The notes under the pieces: generated by a model | Databases searched by the model: none | What the model saw: the letters and a program-made list of their open reading frames with translations, nothing else | Told to the model about the DNA's origin: nothing | Assembly (NCBI RefSeq): GCF_004343705.1 | Contig: NZ_SKFH01000010.1 | Span: 62,001 to 126,000, forward strand | Direction of reading: 5' to 3' | DNA: 64,000 nt | Origin: Flaviaesturariibacter aridisoli | GTDB lineage: Bacteria; Bacteroidota; Bacteroidia; Chitinophagales; Chitinophagaceae | Part shown: positions 48,678 through 56,668 of the stretch, piece by piece | Layout: the number at the start of each line of letters is the position of its first letter | Numbering within the stretch: the stretch's first letter is position 1 | Position numbers and translations under genes: made by a program

Positions 48678-49211
48678 TTATTTCCCGTCCCCGCCGAAAT
48701 GCTCTTCCACGGCACCTACCGCTGCCTGCAGCCGCTCTTCTTCGGTGCCGGAAATGATCGCGAATGGCCGCCCGTCGTTCACCAGCAGGTCGAGGTACAT
48801 TTTGAACAGCCGCTCGCGCATCTCCAGGTCGGGGTATTCGCGGAGGCCGTCGGCAATCCAGGGCAGGTCGGTGTTGCACAGCAGGTAGAGGTCGCAGTGC
48901 TGCGCGGCGCACTGCTTCAGGATCCAGGGCGGGCAGCTGCCGAACACTACTTCATACCACACCTTCATCACGTACATATCGGTGTCTACGAAATAATAAT
49001 CGCCCGACGCTTCTTCCTCCATCCAGGCTTCGAGCGCCAGCTGGCCCTGCGCGATGCGCAGCAGGTCATCGGGCGTATAATCCGCCCCGTTCACTTCGAG
49101 GTAGGTGCGCGCATACTCGGGGCACCAGGCCGTGCCGTAGTGTTCCGCGAGGTGCTTGCTCAGGGTGCTTTTGCCGGTCGATTCCGGGCCGATGATGACG
49201 ATCTTTTTCAA
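48678..49211 (-). CDS. NadR-like nucleoside (ribosylnicotinamide) kinase
   Basis: Protein of 177 aa with a Walker A motif GPESTGKST near the N-terminus and DTDMYVMKVWYEVVFG further on, matching the C-terminal ribosylnicotinamide kinase domain of NadR and related AAA ATPases. It lies directly downstream of pnuC, which imports nicotinamide riboside-like precursors, so it likely phosphorylates the imported nucleoside to NMN. The start is taken as a TTG at 49211 because upstream codons lie in the palindromic element at 49226-49352 and are not protein-like. Confidence 0.82.
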   Translation of the reverse strand: MKKIVIIGPESTGKSTLSKHLAEHYGTAWCPEYARTYLEVNGADYTPDDLLRIAQGQLALEAWMEEEASGDYYFVDTDMYVMKVWYEVVFGSCPPWILKQCAAQHCDLYLLCNTDLPWIADGLREYPDLEMRERLFKMYLDLLVNDGRPFAIISGTEEERLQAAVGAVEEHFGGDGK

Positions 49212-49225
49212 TGATACATTTTTAG

Positions 49226-49352
49226 CGTCATTGCGAGGCCGACAGCGGGCAACGCTGGCTGACGAAGCAATCTCATTCAAGTTGACTCCGAAGTCGCATC
49301 AGGCCGCAGACCCGGGCGCCGGCAGATTGCTTCGCTAGGCTCGCAATGACGG
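49226..49352. repeat. CATTGCGAG palindromic element, copy 3 (inside pnuC operon)
   Basis: The left end has CGTCATTGCGAG with GACGAAGCAATCTC; the right end has GCAGATTGCTTCG with CTCGCAATGACGG. It occupies the spacer between pnuC and the kinase gene and includes the last codons and the TAG of pnuC. Confidence 0.85.
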
Positions 49353-50069
49353 TTCGGTTGGGACTTGCCTGGCGCGCGCTTTCCACTCGGTCAACCCCCA
49401 AAACGCCATGAGCAGCAGGATGAAAAACAGCACGCTGGTGAATACGAGTCCCTTGATAAAATAGAGCGGGATGGATGCCGCGTTGGTAGCGATCCACCAG
49501 TACCAGCTTTCCACCTTTTTGCGGGCCATGAGCCACATGCCGGTAAAGGCCGTGGCGGCGGCGAAAGCATCGGCGGCGGGGTAGAGGTTGCCGTCGGGGA
49601 TGCTGCGGGCGTAGCCGATAAAGCCGGCCTCGAGGTTGTCCCACACGCCGGGCGCCGTGCCCAGCTGCGGCGCGGGGAGGTGTTGCGCATGGGCGATGCC
49701 CTGGTAGCCGAGCCAGATGGCGACGAAGAAAAACCCGAAGAACAGGAGCTCCCGCACCCATTCGCGGCGGGTGCTGTACGTAATGTGCAGCACCGCCTCG
49801 TGGCGTTCGTTGCGGCGCGCCCAGAGGATCCAGCCCCAGATGCTCATGTAGGTGTAATAGAGGTTCACCAGTGCCTCGCCGAAAAGGTGGTTGGAGATGC
49901 AGATATACCAGTAGATGCCCGTGTTGATAAGGCCGACCGGGTACACCCAGATGTTTTCCTTGCGGGAAAACCACACGCTCGCGATGCCGGCGAGTACGGC
50001 GATGAACTCCAGTGGCCCGGTGGCCCGCAGGCCCTCCCGGAATTGACGCGCGATTTCGGCTATATCCAT
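49335..50069 (-). CDS. pnuC: nicotinamide riboside/mononucleotide transporter PnuC
   Basis: Protein of 244 aa of the PnuC family with seven or eight helices: FIAVLAGIASVWFSRKENIW at the first, INTGIYWYICISNHLFGEAL, YYTYMSIWGWILWARR (the WxWxxW-type signature) and WYWWIATNAASIPLYFIKGL near the end. It imports NAD precursors by facilitated diffusion, driven by the kinase downstream. Its ATG shares one base with the TGA of the fusion gene upstream. The last residues (TEPSLRA) and stop come from the palindromic element. Confidence 0.93.
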   Translation of the reverse strand: MDIAEIARQFREGLRATGPLEFIAVLAGIASVWFSRKENIWVYPVGLINTGIYWYICISNHLFGEALVNLYYTYMSIWGWILWARRNERHEAVLHITYSTRREWVRELLFFGFFFVAIWLGYQGIAHAQHLPAPQLGTAPGVWDNLEAGFIGYARSIPDGNLYPAADAFAAATAFTGMWLMARKKVESWYWWIATNAASIPLYFIKGLVFTSVLFFILLLMAFWGLTEWKARARQVPTEPSLRA

Positions 50070-52270
50070 CAGTAATGCGAGACGAAGGGGATCTCGCGCT
50101 GCAAGATACTCGCAAACCCGGGATCCGACGGCGGCGGCATAAAGGCGTTGAGGATGCGCCCATCGGGGCCGATCAGCAGGAAGCGCGGGATCGTCTCGAT
50201 GCTGTAGGGCTTCAGAAACTGCTCCATTGCATCAGGCACGTGCAGCTGCAGCACCCGTGAGGAGCGGAAGCGCGCTTCGCGCTGCCAGGCGGCTTTTTCT
50301 TCATCCACCGACACGGCCACGAACAGCAGCTTTTCGTCGGTATAGCGCTCGGCCATATCCTCAAAGTAGGGTGACTCTTTCCGGCAGGGCCCGCACCAGG
50401 TGGCCCACACGTCGAGCACCACGTAGCGTCCGTGGAATTGCTCCAGCGAGAAGACGCTGTTGTTGCTGCCCTCCGAGGCGAAGTCGGGCGCGCGGCGGCC
50501 GCGCATGAGGCTGTTAAGCTGCATCAGGTCTTGCTGCAGCAGGCGGCGGTAACGGGGTTCCTGTACGTCGGCAAGGGCGGCTTGCACAAAGGCGGCGCGC
50601 GCCGCCGTGTCGGGAATACGACGCATCCGTTCGCGCGCAACTTGCAGCGCAAGCGCCTCGCGCAGCTCGGGGCGCTGCAGTAGCCGCGCGCTTTCGGCGC
50701 GGAAGGCACTGTCGCGGTTGGCGCTACGGGCACTGCGCAGGCGGAGCAGTTCGCCCAGGTAGGACAGGTAGCCGGGCACCGGCAGCAGGGCCGGGTCGTT
50801 ATTGGAAAGGCTGTTGCGCAGCTCTTCGATCCGCTTCGGGTATTTCAGCGTTTCGTTGGGGTGATACAGGGCAAAAGACTTCGGATACTCGATCTCCGTG
50901 AGTTGCAGCGCCGCCAGTCGGATGATGCGGCTGTAGGCGGTTACGAAGTCAGGCGCCACGCCCACATTGTCCACTGTGTGAAATTGCGCCAGGTCACGCT
51001 CCTCGCTTTCCACGGCGTTGGCCAGCTGCGAGCCGAAGGCTGCCGGGCCGGCATTGCCAAAAAACTGCGTGATGTACGAGAAGTCTGGTTGCGTGTTGCG
51101 CTGCAGGAATTCGTTCTCGGCTACGCGGGTGCCCCCGAAGCTGAGGTCGGCGCTTTGCTCCTTTTCCTCAACCGCTACGTGCAGGCTGTCGCGGCCACCG
51201 AAGAAGATCCGTATGGCGTGGCTGCCGGCCTGAAGTTCGTAGAAGCCCACGGGCAGCGTATCGGGCAGGCGTAGCCGAAAGGCGCCGCCGTTCAGGAAGG
51301 CCACAGCCTGGGTATCATTGAACGGTTGCCGCACAAACGCCACGGTGCGGAGCGGCTTTTTGGTCTGGAAGGTCCCGGACAGTACCGTGCTGTCGTAGCG
51401 GTCGGCAATGCGCGGCTGGTTGATTGCCCACACAGCCACGGCAAACACGACAATGCCGAGGCCGGTGGCCAGGCCGCGGCGCCCGCGGACGTGCGCCGCC
51501 GCAAAGCGGCGCTGCGTGAGCAACTGGTAGCCGAGCACCAGGAATAGGGCAGCCCAAAGCAGGGACAGCCACTCGTGCGGCAGCAGCAGGCCACCGCGCG
51601 GGTTGCCCTTGTAAGCGGCGCCCGTGAGGTTGGTGGCCGACCAGGGAAACCAGGGCCAGATGCCAAAGCCGGCAGGTACGCCGCCGGCGATGACCGCCAC
51701 GAGGGAGATGGTCATGGGCCAGCCGAAGTTTTTGATCAGCAGCGACAAATAGTATTGCAACGCCAGGATGCCGAAAGAGGCAATCCAGAAACGCAGCAGT
51801 GCCCCGCCGAGCAGGCTCCAGTGAATGGTCGATTTTTGAAAATTCATCTCCGGCCGCAGCACCTGCACCAGCGCACCGCCGCCGATGGCGCAAGCCACCA
51901 ACGCCAGCAGGCTCAGCGCAGCCACCAGCAGGGCCACTTCGTATTTCACCCCGAACAGTGCAAGGCGCGATACCGGCTGCGTTTCGAGCACTTTCCAGGT
52001 GTCGGCCTTGTGCTCGAGGTACACAAGGCGCAGCATCGTAATGCACAGGAACAGCGGGTAAAAGAAGGCGGTAAATCCCGTCAGGCAGTGTTCCAGGAAG
52101 CTGTTCCACACATTGCCGCCCTGTGACGGGTGGATGAAGAATTGGGCGATGGTTTGAATGGCGGGGATGAACAGCGCCGAGCCGAGGCCCATCCAGAAGA
52201 GGCCGGTGCGTTTCAGTTTGATCCATTCGGCGCGGAAACAGGCGCCGTGGGTGGCGAAAAAGAGTCTCAT
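50069..52270 (-). CDS. ABC-2-type permease fused to DUF4369-TlpA thioredoxin
   Basis: Protein of 733 aa with an unusual fusion. Residues 1-285 are an ABC-2 permease with about seven to eight helices. From about 293 comes a DUF4369-like beta domain (TVLSGTFQTKKPLRTVAFV, VGFYELQAG) and an alpha-helical spacer of about 200 residues. From about 593 a TlpA-type thioredoxin domain follows with the redox motif VWATWCGPCRKES (Cys 626 and 629). The topology predicts the thioredoxin in the periplasm. It overlaps the ATPase gene (ATGA) and pnuC (TGATG), a tight operon. The overlaps argue against an annotation error or frameshift. Confidence 0.82.
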   Translation of the reverse strand: MRLFFATHGACFRAEWIKLKRTGLFWMGLGSALFIPAIQTIAQFFIHPSQGGNVWNSFLEHCLTGFTAFFYPLFLCITMLRLVYLEHKADTWKVLETQPVSRLALFGVKYEVALLVAALSLLALVACAIGGGALVQVLRPEMNFQKSTIHWSLLGGALLRFWIASFGILALQYYLSLLIKNFGWPMTISLVAVIAGGVPAGFGIWPWFPWSATNLTGAAYKGNPRGGLLLPHEWLSLLWAALFLVLGYQLLTQRRFAAAHVRGRRGLATGLGIVVFAVAVWAINQPRIADRYDSTVLSGTFQTKKPLRTVAFVRQPFNDTQAVAFLNGGAFRLRLPDTLPVGFYELQAGSHAIRIFFGGRDSLHVAVEEKEQSADLSFGGTRVAENEFLQRNTQPDFSYITQFFGNAGPAAFGSQLANAVESEERDLAQFHTVDNVGVAPDFVTAYSRIIRLAALQLTEIEYPKSFALYHPNETLKYPKRIEELRNSLSNNDPALLPVPGYLSYLGELLRLRSARSANRDSAFRAESARLLQRPELREALALQVARERMRRIPDTAARAAFVQAALADVQEPRYRRLLQQDLMQLNSLMRGRRAPDFASEGSNNSVFSLEQFHGRYVVLDVWATWCGPCRKESPYFEDMAERYTDEKLLFVAVSVDEEKAAWQREARFRSSRVLQLHVPDAMEQFLKPYSIETIPRFLLIGPDGRILNAFMPPPSDPGFASILQREIPFVSHY

Positions 52271-53184
52271 ACGATGGTCTTGTCGTTTTGGGTGATGCGC
52301 ATGAACCAGTCTTCGAGGCCGCCCTGCATGCGGATGCCGCACACGGGCACGCCGCGGCCCACGAGGCCTTCATTGAGTCGGGCCACGCCGCCGGGGTCGG
52401 TGATGGGGAAGAGCACGTCGTCGCCGCCCAGGTGGCGGCCGCCCCAACCGGGCTCCAGGTTTTCCAGGAGGCCGGCGGCGCCGGGAATGCTGAAGATGGC
52501 CTGACCACCTTCTTCGGCGTCGCGGCGCAATTGCTCCAGCGTATTTTCGTAGCGCAGCACGCCCTTGTGGATGATCCCGATGTGGGTGCAGGTCTTTTCC
52601 ACCTCAGCCAGCAGGTGGCTCGATACAAAAACGGTCTTCCCCTCTTCGCGGTGCAGGCGCTTCAACAGGTCGCGGATCTCGATGATGCCCGAGGGGTCAA
52701 GGCCGTTGGCCGGCTCGTCGAGCAGCAGCAGCTTCGGGTCGGGGAGCAGGGCCAGTGCGATGCCGAGGCGCTGCTTCATGCCCAGCGAATACTGACTTAC
52801 GCGGCGGTGCTGCACGGCGCCGAGGCCCACGGTTTCCAGCACCGCGTCCATCCGGCTCGCCGGCAAGCCGCGGAGCGTGGCAATGACGCGCAGGTTTTCG
52901 CGGGCAGTGAGGTGCCCCCACAACGAAGGCTGCTCAATCAGCGTTCCGATGCTGCGAAAGATCTCCGGACCCTGCTGCCGCAGCGAGCGTCCATGAATGA
53001 AGATATTGTCCTGCTGCGACAGCAGCATGCCCGTCAGCAGGCGGATGCTGGTGCTTTTGCCGGCCCCGTTGGGACCGAGAAAACCATAGATGCTTTGCTC
53101 GGGCACGTGCAGCGACAGCGCGTTTACAACGGTGTGCTTGCCAAAGGCGAAGCTGAGCGCCTTTGTTTCAATAGCGTAAGACAT
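52267..53184 (-). CDS. ABC transporter ATP-binding protein
   Basis: Protein of 305 aa. The ATPase core has Walker A GPNGAGKST, the Q-loop region LIEQPSLWGHLTARENL, signature YSLGMKQRLGIALAL, Walker B LLLLDEPANGLDP and the H-loop SSHLLAEVEKT. This is the subfamily of drug, lantibiotic and ABC-2-type exporters. A C-terminal part of about 80 residues is less conserved. It is the first gene of the operon with the fused permease, pnuC and the kinase. The ATG at 53184 precedes the core (MSYAIETKALSF). It diverges from the AI-2E gene. Confidence 0.93.
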   Translation of the reverse strand: MSYAIETKALSFAFGKHTVVNALSLHVPEQSIYGFLGPNGAGKSTSIRLLTGMLLSQQDNIFIHGRSLRQQGPEIFRSIGTLIEQPSLWGHLTARENLRVIATLRGLPASRMDAVLETVGLGAVQHRRVSQYSLGMKQRLGIALALLPDPKLLLLDEPANGLDPSGIIEIRDLLKRLHREEGKTVFVSSHLLAEVEKTCTHIGIIHKGVLRYENTLEQLRRDAEEGGQAIFSIPGAAGLLENLEPGWGGRHLGGDDVLFPITDPGGVARLNEGLVGRGVPVCGIRMQGGLEDWFMRITQNDKTIV

Positions 53185-53359
53185 AGATGCAGTTGTGGAA
53201 GCTAAACATAGGAAAATATCCCGGAAGCGCACGCGGCGATGGTGCATGGCCGGCGCGATTAACGAGGAAGGGCTGCCGTTGACCTACCGCCCCCTACCGC
53301 GCGTCGCGGATTGATAAGGGAGCTTTCCGACCCGGCACGGGATTTTTAGCCCATCCATC

Positions 53360-54475
53360 ATGTCCGTCTGCCGCGTTCCGACACACAATACGTTTTCGCG
53401 CCTGGTGCCGCCCCTGCTGGCCGTTGCCCTCGCGCTGGGGCTGCTCTATTACGGGCAGATGGTGCTCAAGCCCATCGCCCTGGCGGGGCTGATGGCGCTG
53501 CTGCTCACGGGCCCCTGCCGCTTTTTCGAACGGCAGGGCTTCCCGCGCGCCTATGCGGCGCTCATCGTGCTGCTCTTCTCGATCGTCTTTTTCGTGCTGG
53601 TCTTTTACTTTCTTTTCAACGCCATCCTGTCGTTTCGCGAAGACCTGCCGCTGATCAAGCAGAACATCGACAACTCGCTGCTACAGTTGGAGGCGCTGCT
53701 GGGCAAGTGGCTGCACCTCTCTACCACGCGGATGCACGAGATCGTGCAGACCTCCAGCAGCAACCTGCTGCCCAAAACGTCGTTCCTGATCAACAAAACG
53801 CTCACCCTGGGCTCGGTGATCCTCTTTGCCGGCATCCTGCTGCTGATCATGACCTTCCTGATGCTGCTGTACCGCGGTCTGATCCTGGCGTTCTTCCTCA
53901 ATATGTTCGCCGACGAGCACGCCGGCGTGATCCAGAACCTGTTCAACCGCATTCAGTATGTCATCCGCAGCTATATCGTGGGCCTGCTCATCGAGATGGC
54001 GATCGTAGGAACGGCCTTTTTCGCTGCGCTCGCCCTGCTGGGGATCCGCTACGCGCTGCTGCTGTCGGTGATCGCCGCCGTTATCAAGATTCTTCCTTAC
54101 GTGGGCATCACGTTGGCGCTGCTGCTTACGGCGCTCATTTCCATCACCACCAACACGCCCGCCACGGTACTCTGGGCGGTGCTGTCGATGCTGCTCATCC
54201 ACATGACCGATACCAACGTGCTCAACCCCGTTATTGTCGGTTCCAAGATCCGGATCAACGCGCTGGCCGCCATCGTGTCGGTGATCACGCTGGCCGCGCT
54301 CTGGGGGCTAACGGGTTCCTTCATGGCCCTGCCCCTGCTGGCCATCGTAAAGGTGGTGTTTGAAGAAGTGCCGGCGCTTCGACCCTTTGCCCTGCTGATG
54401 GGCGACGACACCAACATCCCGCGCGAGCATGGCTTCCTCATCCGGCGAATCAGAATGCGAAAGGCGAGGAAGTAA
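53360..54475 (+). CDS. AI-2E family (PerM/YdiK-type) transporter
   Basis: Protein of 371 aa with about eight helices and the family layout: paired helices at the N-terminus (LVPPLLAVALALGLLYYG, IALAGLMALLLTGPC), a soluble loop of about 60 residues with FREDLPLIKQNIDN, then VIKILPYVGITLALLLTALI and DTNVLNPVIVGSKIRINALA, the family signature. These permeases move varied small solutes or sodium; substrate unknown. A terminator hairpin follows about 80 bp downstream. Confidence 0.9.
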   Translation: MSVCRVPTHNTFSRLVPPLLAVALALGLLYYGQMVLKPIALAGLMALLLTGPCRFFERQGFPRAYAALIVLLFSIVFFVLVFYFLFNAILSFREDLPLIKQNIDNSLLQLEALLGKWLHLSTTRMHEIVQTSSSNLLPKTSFLINKTLTLGSVILFAGILLLIMTFLMLLYRGLILAFFLNMFADEHAGVIQNLFNRIQYVIRSYIVGLLIEMAIVGTAFFAALALLGIRYALLLSVIAAVIKILPYVGITLALLLTALISITTNTPATVLWAVLSMLLIHMTDTNVLNPVIVGSKIRINALAAIVSVITLAALWGLTGSFMALPLLAIVKVVFEEVPALRPFALLMGDDTNIPREHGFLIRRIRMRKARK

Positions 54476-54554
54476 ACGGCTACGGAAGGGAAACAAGGTT
54501 TTTCACCGCGAAGAAAGAAGGAGCAAAGATGGTACGCTAAGACGAATGCAATAG

Positions 54555-54583
54555 AAACGTCCCCGGTGGCGGAGACGTTTTCG
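54555..54583 (+). terminator. terminator hairpin
   Basis: AAACGTC, loop with CCCGGTGGCGGA, GACGTTTT. It lies 80 bp after the AI-2E gene, between two inverted CGCGAAGAAA phrases (54503-54530 and 54600-54645). Confidence 0.65.
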
Positions 54584-54592
54584 TAATCCTTT

Positions 54593-54634
54593 GCGGAACA
54601 CCTTATTCTCTTTTTTTCTTCGCGGTTCCGAACC
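54593..54634. repeat. GCGGAACRCCTTATTCTC dispersed repeat, copy 2
   Basis: GCGGAACACCTTATTCTC and TTCGCGGTTCCGA, about 40 bp, matching 22194-22238 with few differences. Confidence 0.6.
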
Positions 54635-54668
54635 TTCTTTTCTTTGTAAACTTATTGATCGCGCCTCC

Positions 54669-55772
54669 TCATTTCATCACCGGGGCCGCATAGAAGTCGG
54701 CGGCGGAGTGCGTGTATACCACGTTGTTGATCGGCCATTCCTTCTGGAATACGGTGGGTTCTTTGGCGCCCTCGGGCACGAGCATGAGGCTGGGCTTTCC
54801 GCCCTGGGTGGCCAGCTTGCGCCCGGTGCCTTCGCGGTTGTCGAATTTCACGTCGAAGTAATAGAGGTAGGGAAAGATCCAGGAGGTATAGGCCTCCTTG
54901 TCGGTGCCGGAGAGGCTGCGGACCTGCAGGGCATCGTAGTTGCGGGCGATTGCCTGCTGGAATTCCACCGCATTGAGCGGCACGCCGTTGAGCACGGGCA
55001 TCGCGTCCCACTGGCCATCCATCAGCACCCACTTTTTGAGATCGCTGAGGTATACCTCCAGCAGCACGTGGCCGGCGCCGGAGGCGGTGGTTTCCACGTC
55101 TTTGGTCTTGAGCGCCAGCACCCGCGCGGGCAGGCCCACGGCGTTGAGGGCGGAGGCGGCCACGATGCCGTATTCCACACAGCGGAAATGCTTGCCGCCG
55201 CGGGCTTCCCGCAGGATGGTCAGCGCATCGGGCTTCGAAGGCTCGTTGCTCCCGTTGTGGCTCCACTGGTCGTGCGTCCATTTAAGGATGCGCAGGGCGC
55301 GGGCCGAGTCGGAGCCGACATTGCGCACGAGGTCATTCAGCGCGTAGGTGCTGCGCAGCTGCTCCAGGAAGGGATTGGCCGTGCCCTGCTCGTACCAGAA
55401 CGTATCCCGGCGGCTGGGCGCAGCAGTCACCGACAGCGGCTGGAAGTCGAAACCGCGCACTTCGGTCAGCGCGTATTTGTTGTCGGTCGTATGCACGTAA
55501 AACCGGCGCACGGTGCCGGCGCTGAGCGGGAAGAGGAGGGAGTCTTTGCCGGTATAAAAACCGAATTGCACCGTGCGGCCAAACACCGGCAGCTCCAGCA
55601 CGTCGGGCACTGCTTCGGGGGCAAAGCCCCAGGTGCCTTTTCGCCACCGCGCATCCACGCGGTAGTCGGCGGTCTTTCCTGCCGCTTCGAGCACGGGCAG
55701 ACCTTTGTAAGTTGTTTGAGCGGAGGCCAGCAGCGAGGCGCCGGCGAGCAGAAGGGTCAGTAGTCTTTTCAT
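54669..55772 (-). CDS. exported transglutaminase-like protein
   Basis: Protein of 367 aa with a signal peptide (LLTLLLAGASLLASAQT). The transglutaminase core is at about 160-260: Cys in KHFRCVEYGIVAASALNAVG, His in GAGHVLLEVY and Asp in WVLMDGQW. Bacteroidota members probably act as proteases or peptide modifiers in the periplasm. The N-terminal 130 residues form a beta domain and the C-terminus is another beta region. The ATG at 55772 begins the signal peptide. It stands alone, convergent with the AI-2E gene. Confidence 0.82.
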   Translation of the reverse strand: MKRLLTLLLAGASLLASAQTTYKGLPVLEAAGKTADYRVDARWRKGTWGFAPEAVPDVLELPVFGRTVQFGFYTGKDSLLFPLSAGTVRRFYVHTTDNKYALTEVRGFDFQPLSVTAAPSRRDTFWYEQGTANPFLEQLRSTYALNDLVRNVGSDSARALRILKWTHDQWSHNGSNEPSKPDALTILREARGGKHFRCVEYGIVAASALNAVGLPARVLALKTKDVETTASGAGHVLLEVYLSDLKKWVLMDGQWDAMPVLNGVPLNAVEFQQAIARNYDALQVRSLSGTDKEAYTSWIFPYLYYFDVKFDNREGTGRKLATQGGKPSLMLVPEGAKEPTVFQKEWPINNVVYTHSAADFYAAPVMK

Positions 55773-55873
55773 ATGCAACGACGAAATTCGATAATAGGAC
55801 GCAGGAAGCTGCGTGTGAGTTACATGGGTTGTTGAAAACGGCGTTGAATGGCCCCTGCGTCACCTGCTGAAGG

Positions 55874-56500
55874 CTATTTGAAGCCTTCCCTCAGGGAAGG
55901 TTTGGATGGGCCGGGGCCGGAGCTTCGGTACTGCCGCCCCGGGCGGAGGTAGACAATGCCCTTTTGCGTATGGAAGCGCATCGGCAGCGCGCGCCGGCCC
56001 GCCGGCGTGGGACCCCAGGCAATGAGGTGCAGGTGCGGAAAGGCCGAGTAGCCTACATTGCCGCTGCGGGCGAGGGGCTGTCCTACCTGCACACTGTCCC
56101 CCACCCGCACGAGCAGCCCGCCTTGTTGCAGGTGGCCGTAGAGCAGGCTGGAACCGTCGGCATGGCGGATCACCACGACGTTGGAGCGGCCCAGGTAGCG
56201 CTTGTTGACGCCATGTCCCGAAAACGTGTCGATCGCCCGCTGCACCACGCCGGCGCGGCCGGCGGTCACTAGCGTCCCCTTTTTCATTTTAAAATCGAGC
56301 CCGAGGCGCCCCTTGTGCGAAAACCAGGAGTTGTAGCCCTGCACCAGGCGGTGCCGCGCGCCGGCTTCGTAGGGCAGGTGGTATACCGGCGACGAATCGG
56401 CCGCCGCCTCCGCCGCCGTGGCAAAGCGATGCTGCGTTCCGCAGGAACAGAGGGCGAGTGCACCCATCAGGAGGACGGAAATAGGAACCACTGCTTTCAT
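55874..56500 (-). CDS. M23 family (LytM-like) lipoprotein peptidase
   Basis: Lipoprotein of 208 aa (lipobox LCSCG) with an M23 zinc peptidase domain: first ligands His and Asp in SHKGRLGLDFKMKKGT, then SGHGVNKRYLGRSNVVVIRH and the Tyr in LLYGHLQ, and the last His in FPHLHLIAW. It may cleave peptidoglycan cross-bridges or act as a non-catalytic regulator; the metal residues are present, so activity is plausible. It is monocistronic, with an upstream TCTCCCATT-type phrase (56516-56556) before the ATG. Confidence 0.85.
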   Translation of the reverse strand: MKAVVPISVLLMGALALCSCGTQHRFATAAEAAADSSPVYHLPYEAGARHRLVQGYNSWFSHKGRLGLDFKMKKGTLVTAGRAGVVQRAIDTFSGHGVNKRYLGRSNVVVIRHADGSSLLYGHLQQGGLLVRVGDSVQVGQPLARSGNVGYSAFPHLHLIAWGPTPAGRRALPMRFHTQKGIVYLRPGRQYRSSGPGPSKPSLREGFK

Positions 56501-56557
56501 CAGTGCCCTGAAGTTAATGGGATGATGGGAAATGGGAGAGCGGGCTAATGGGAGAAC

Positions 56558-56590
56558 AAAAAAGCCCCGACACTATTGTCAGAGCTTTTT
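56558..56590 (-). terminator. terminator of nfu
   Basis: Interrupted stem AAAAAGC, GACA / TGTC, GCTTTTT with unpaired bases between the two parts. On the minus strand it lies about 80 bp beyond the nfu stop. Confidence 0.6.
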
Positions 56591-56634
56591 CGTGAATTTA
56601 TTTATGCAGGCATGATGCCGTAGTAAAGTGAGTT

Positions 56635-56668
56635 CGACCTAAGTGCCCCCTTTGGGGGACAGGGGGCC
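56635..56668 (-). repeat. GCCCCCTG hairpin repeat, copy 5
   Basis: Starts on the base after the nfu TAA (minus strand): GGCCCCCTGTCCCCC, loop, GGGGGCACTTAGGTCG. Confidence 0.85.

Noticed and set aside
49212-49280. 23-residue extension of the NadR-like kinase
   Set aside because: It would be encoded by the palindromic element and has no counterpart in such kinases, which begin a few residues before the Walker A motif.
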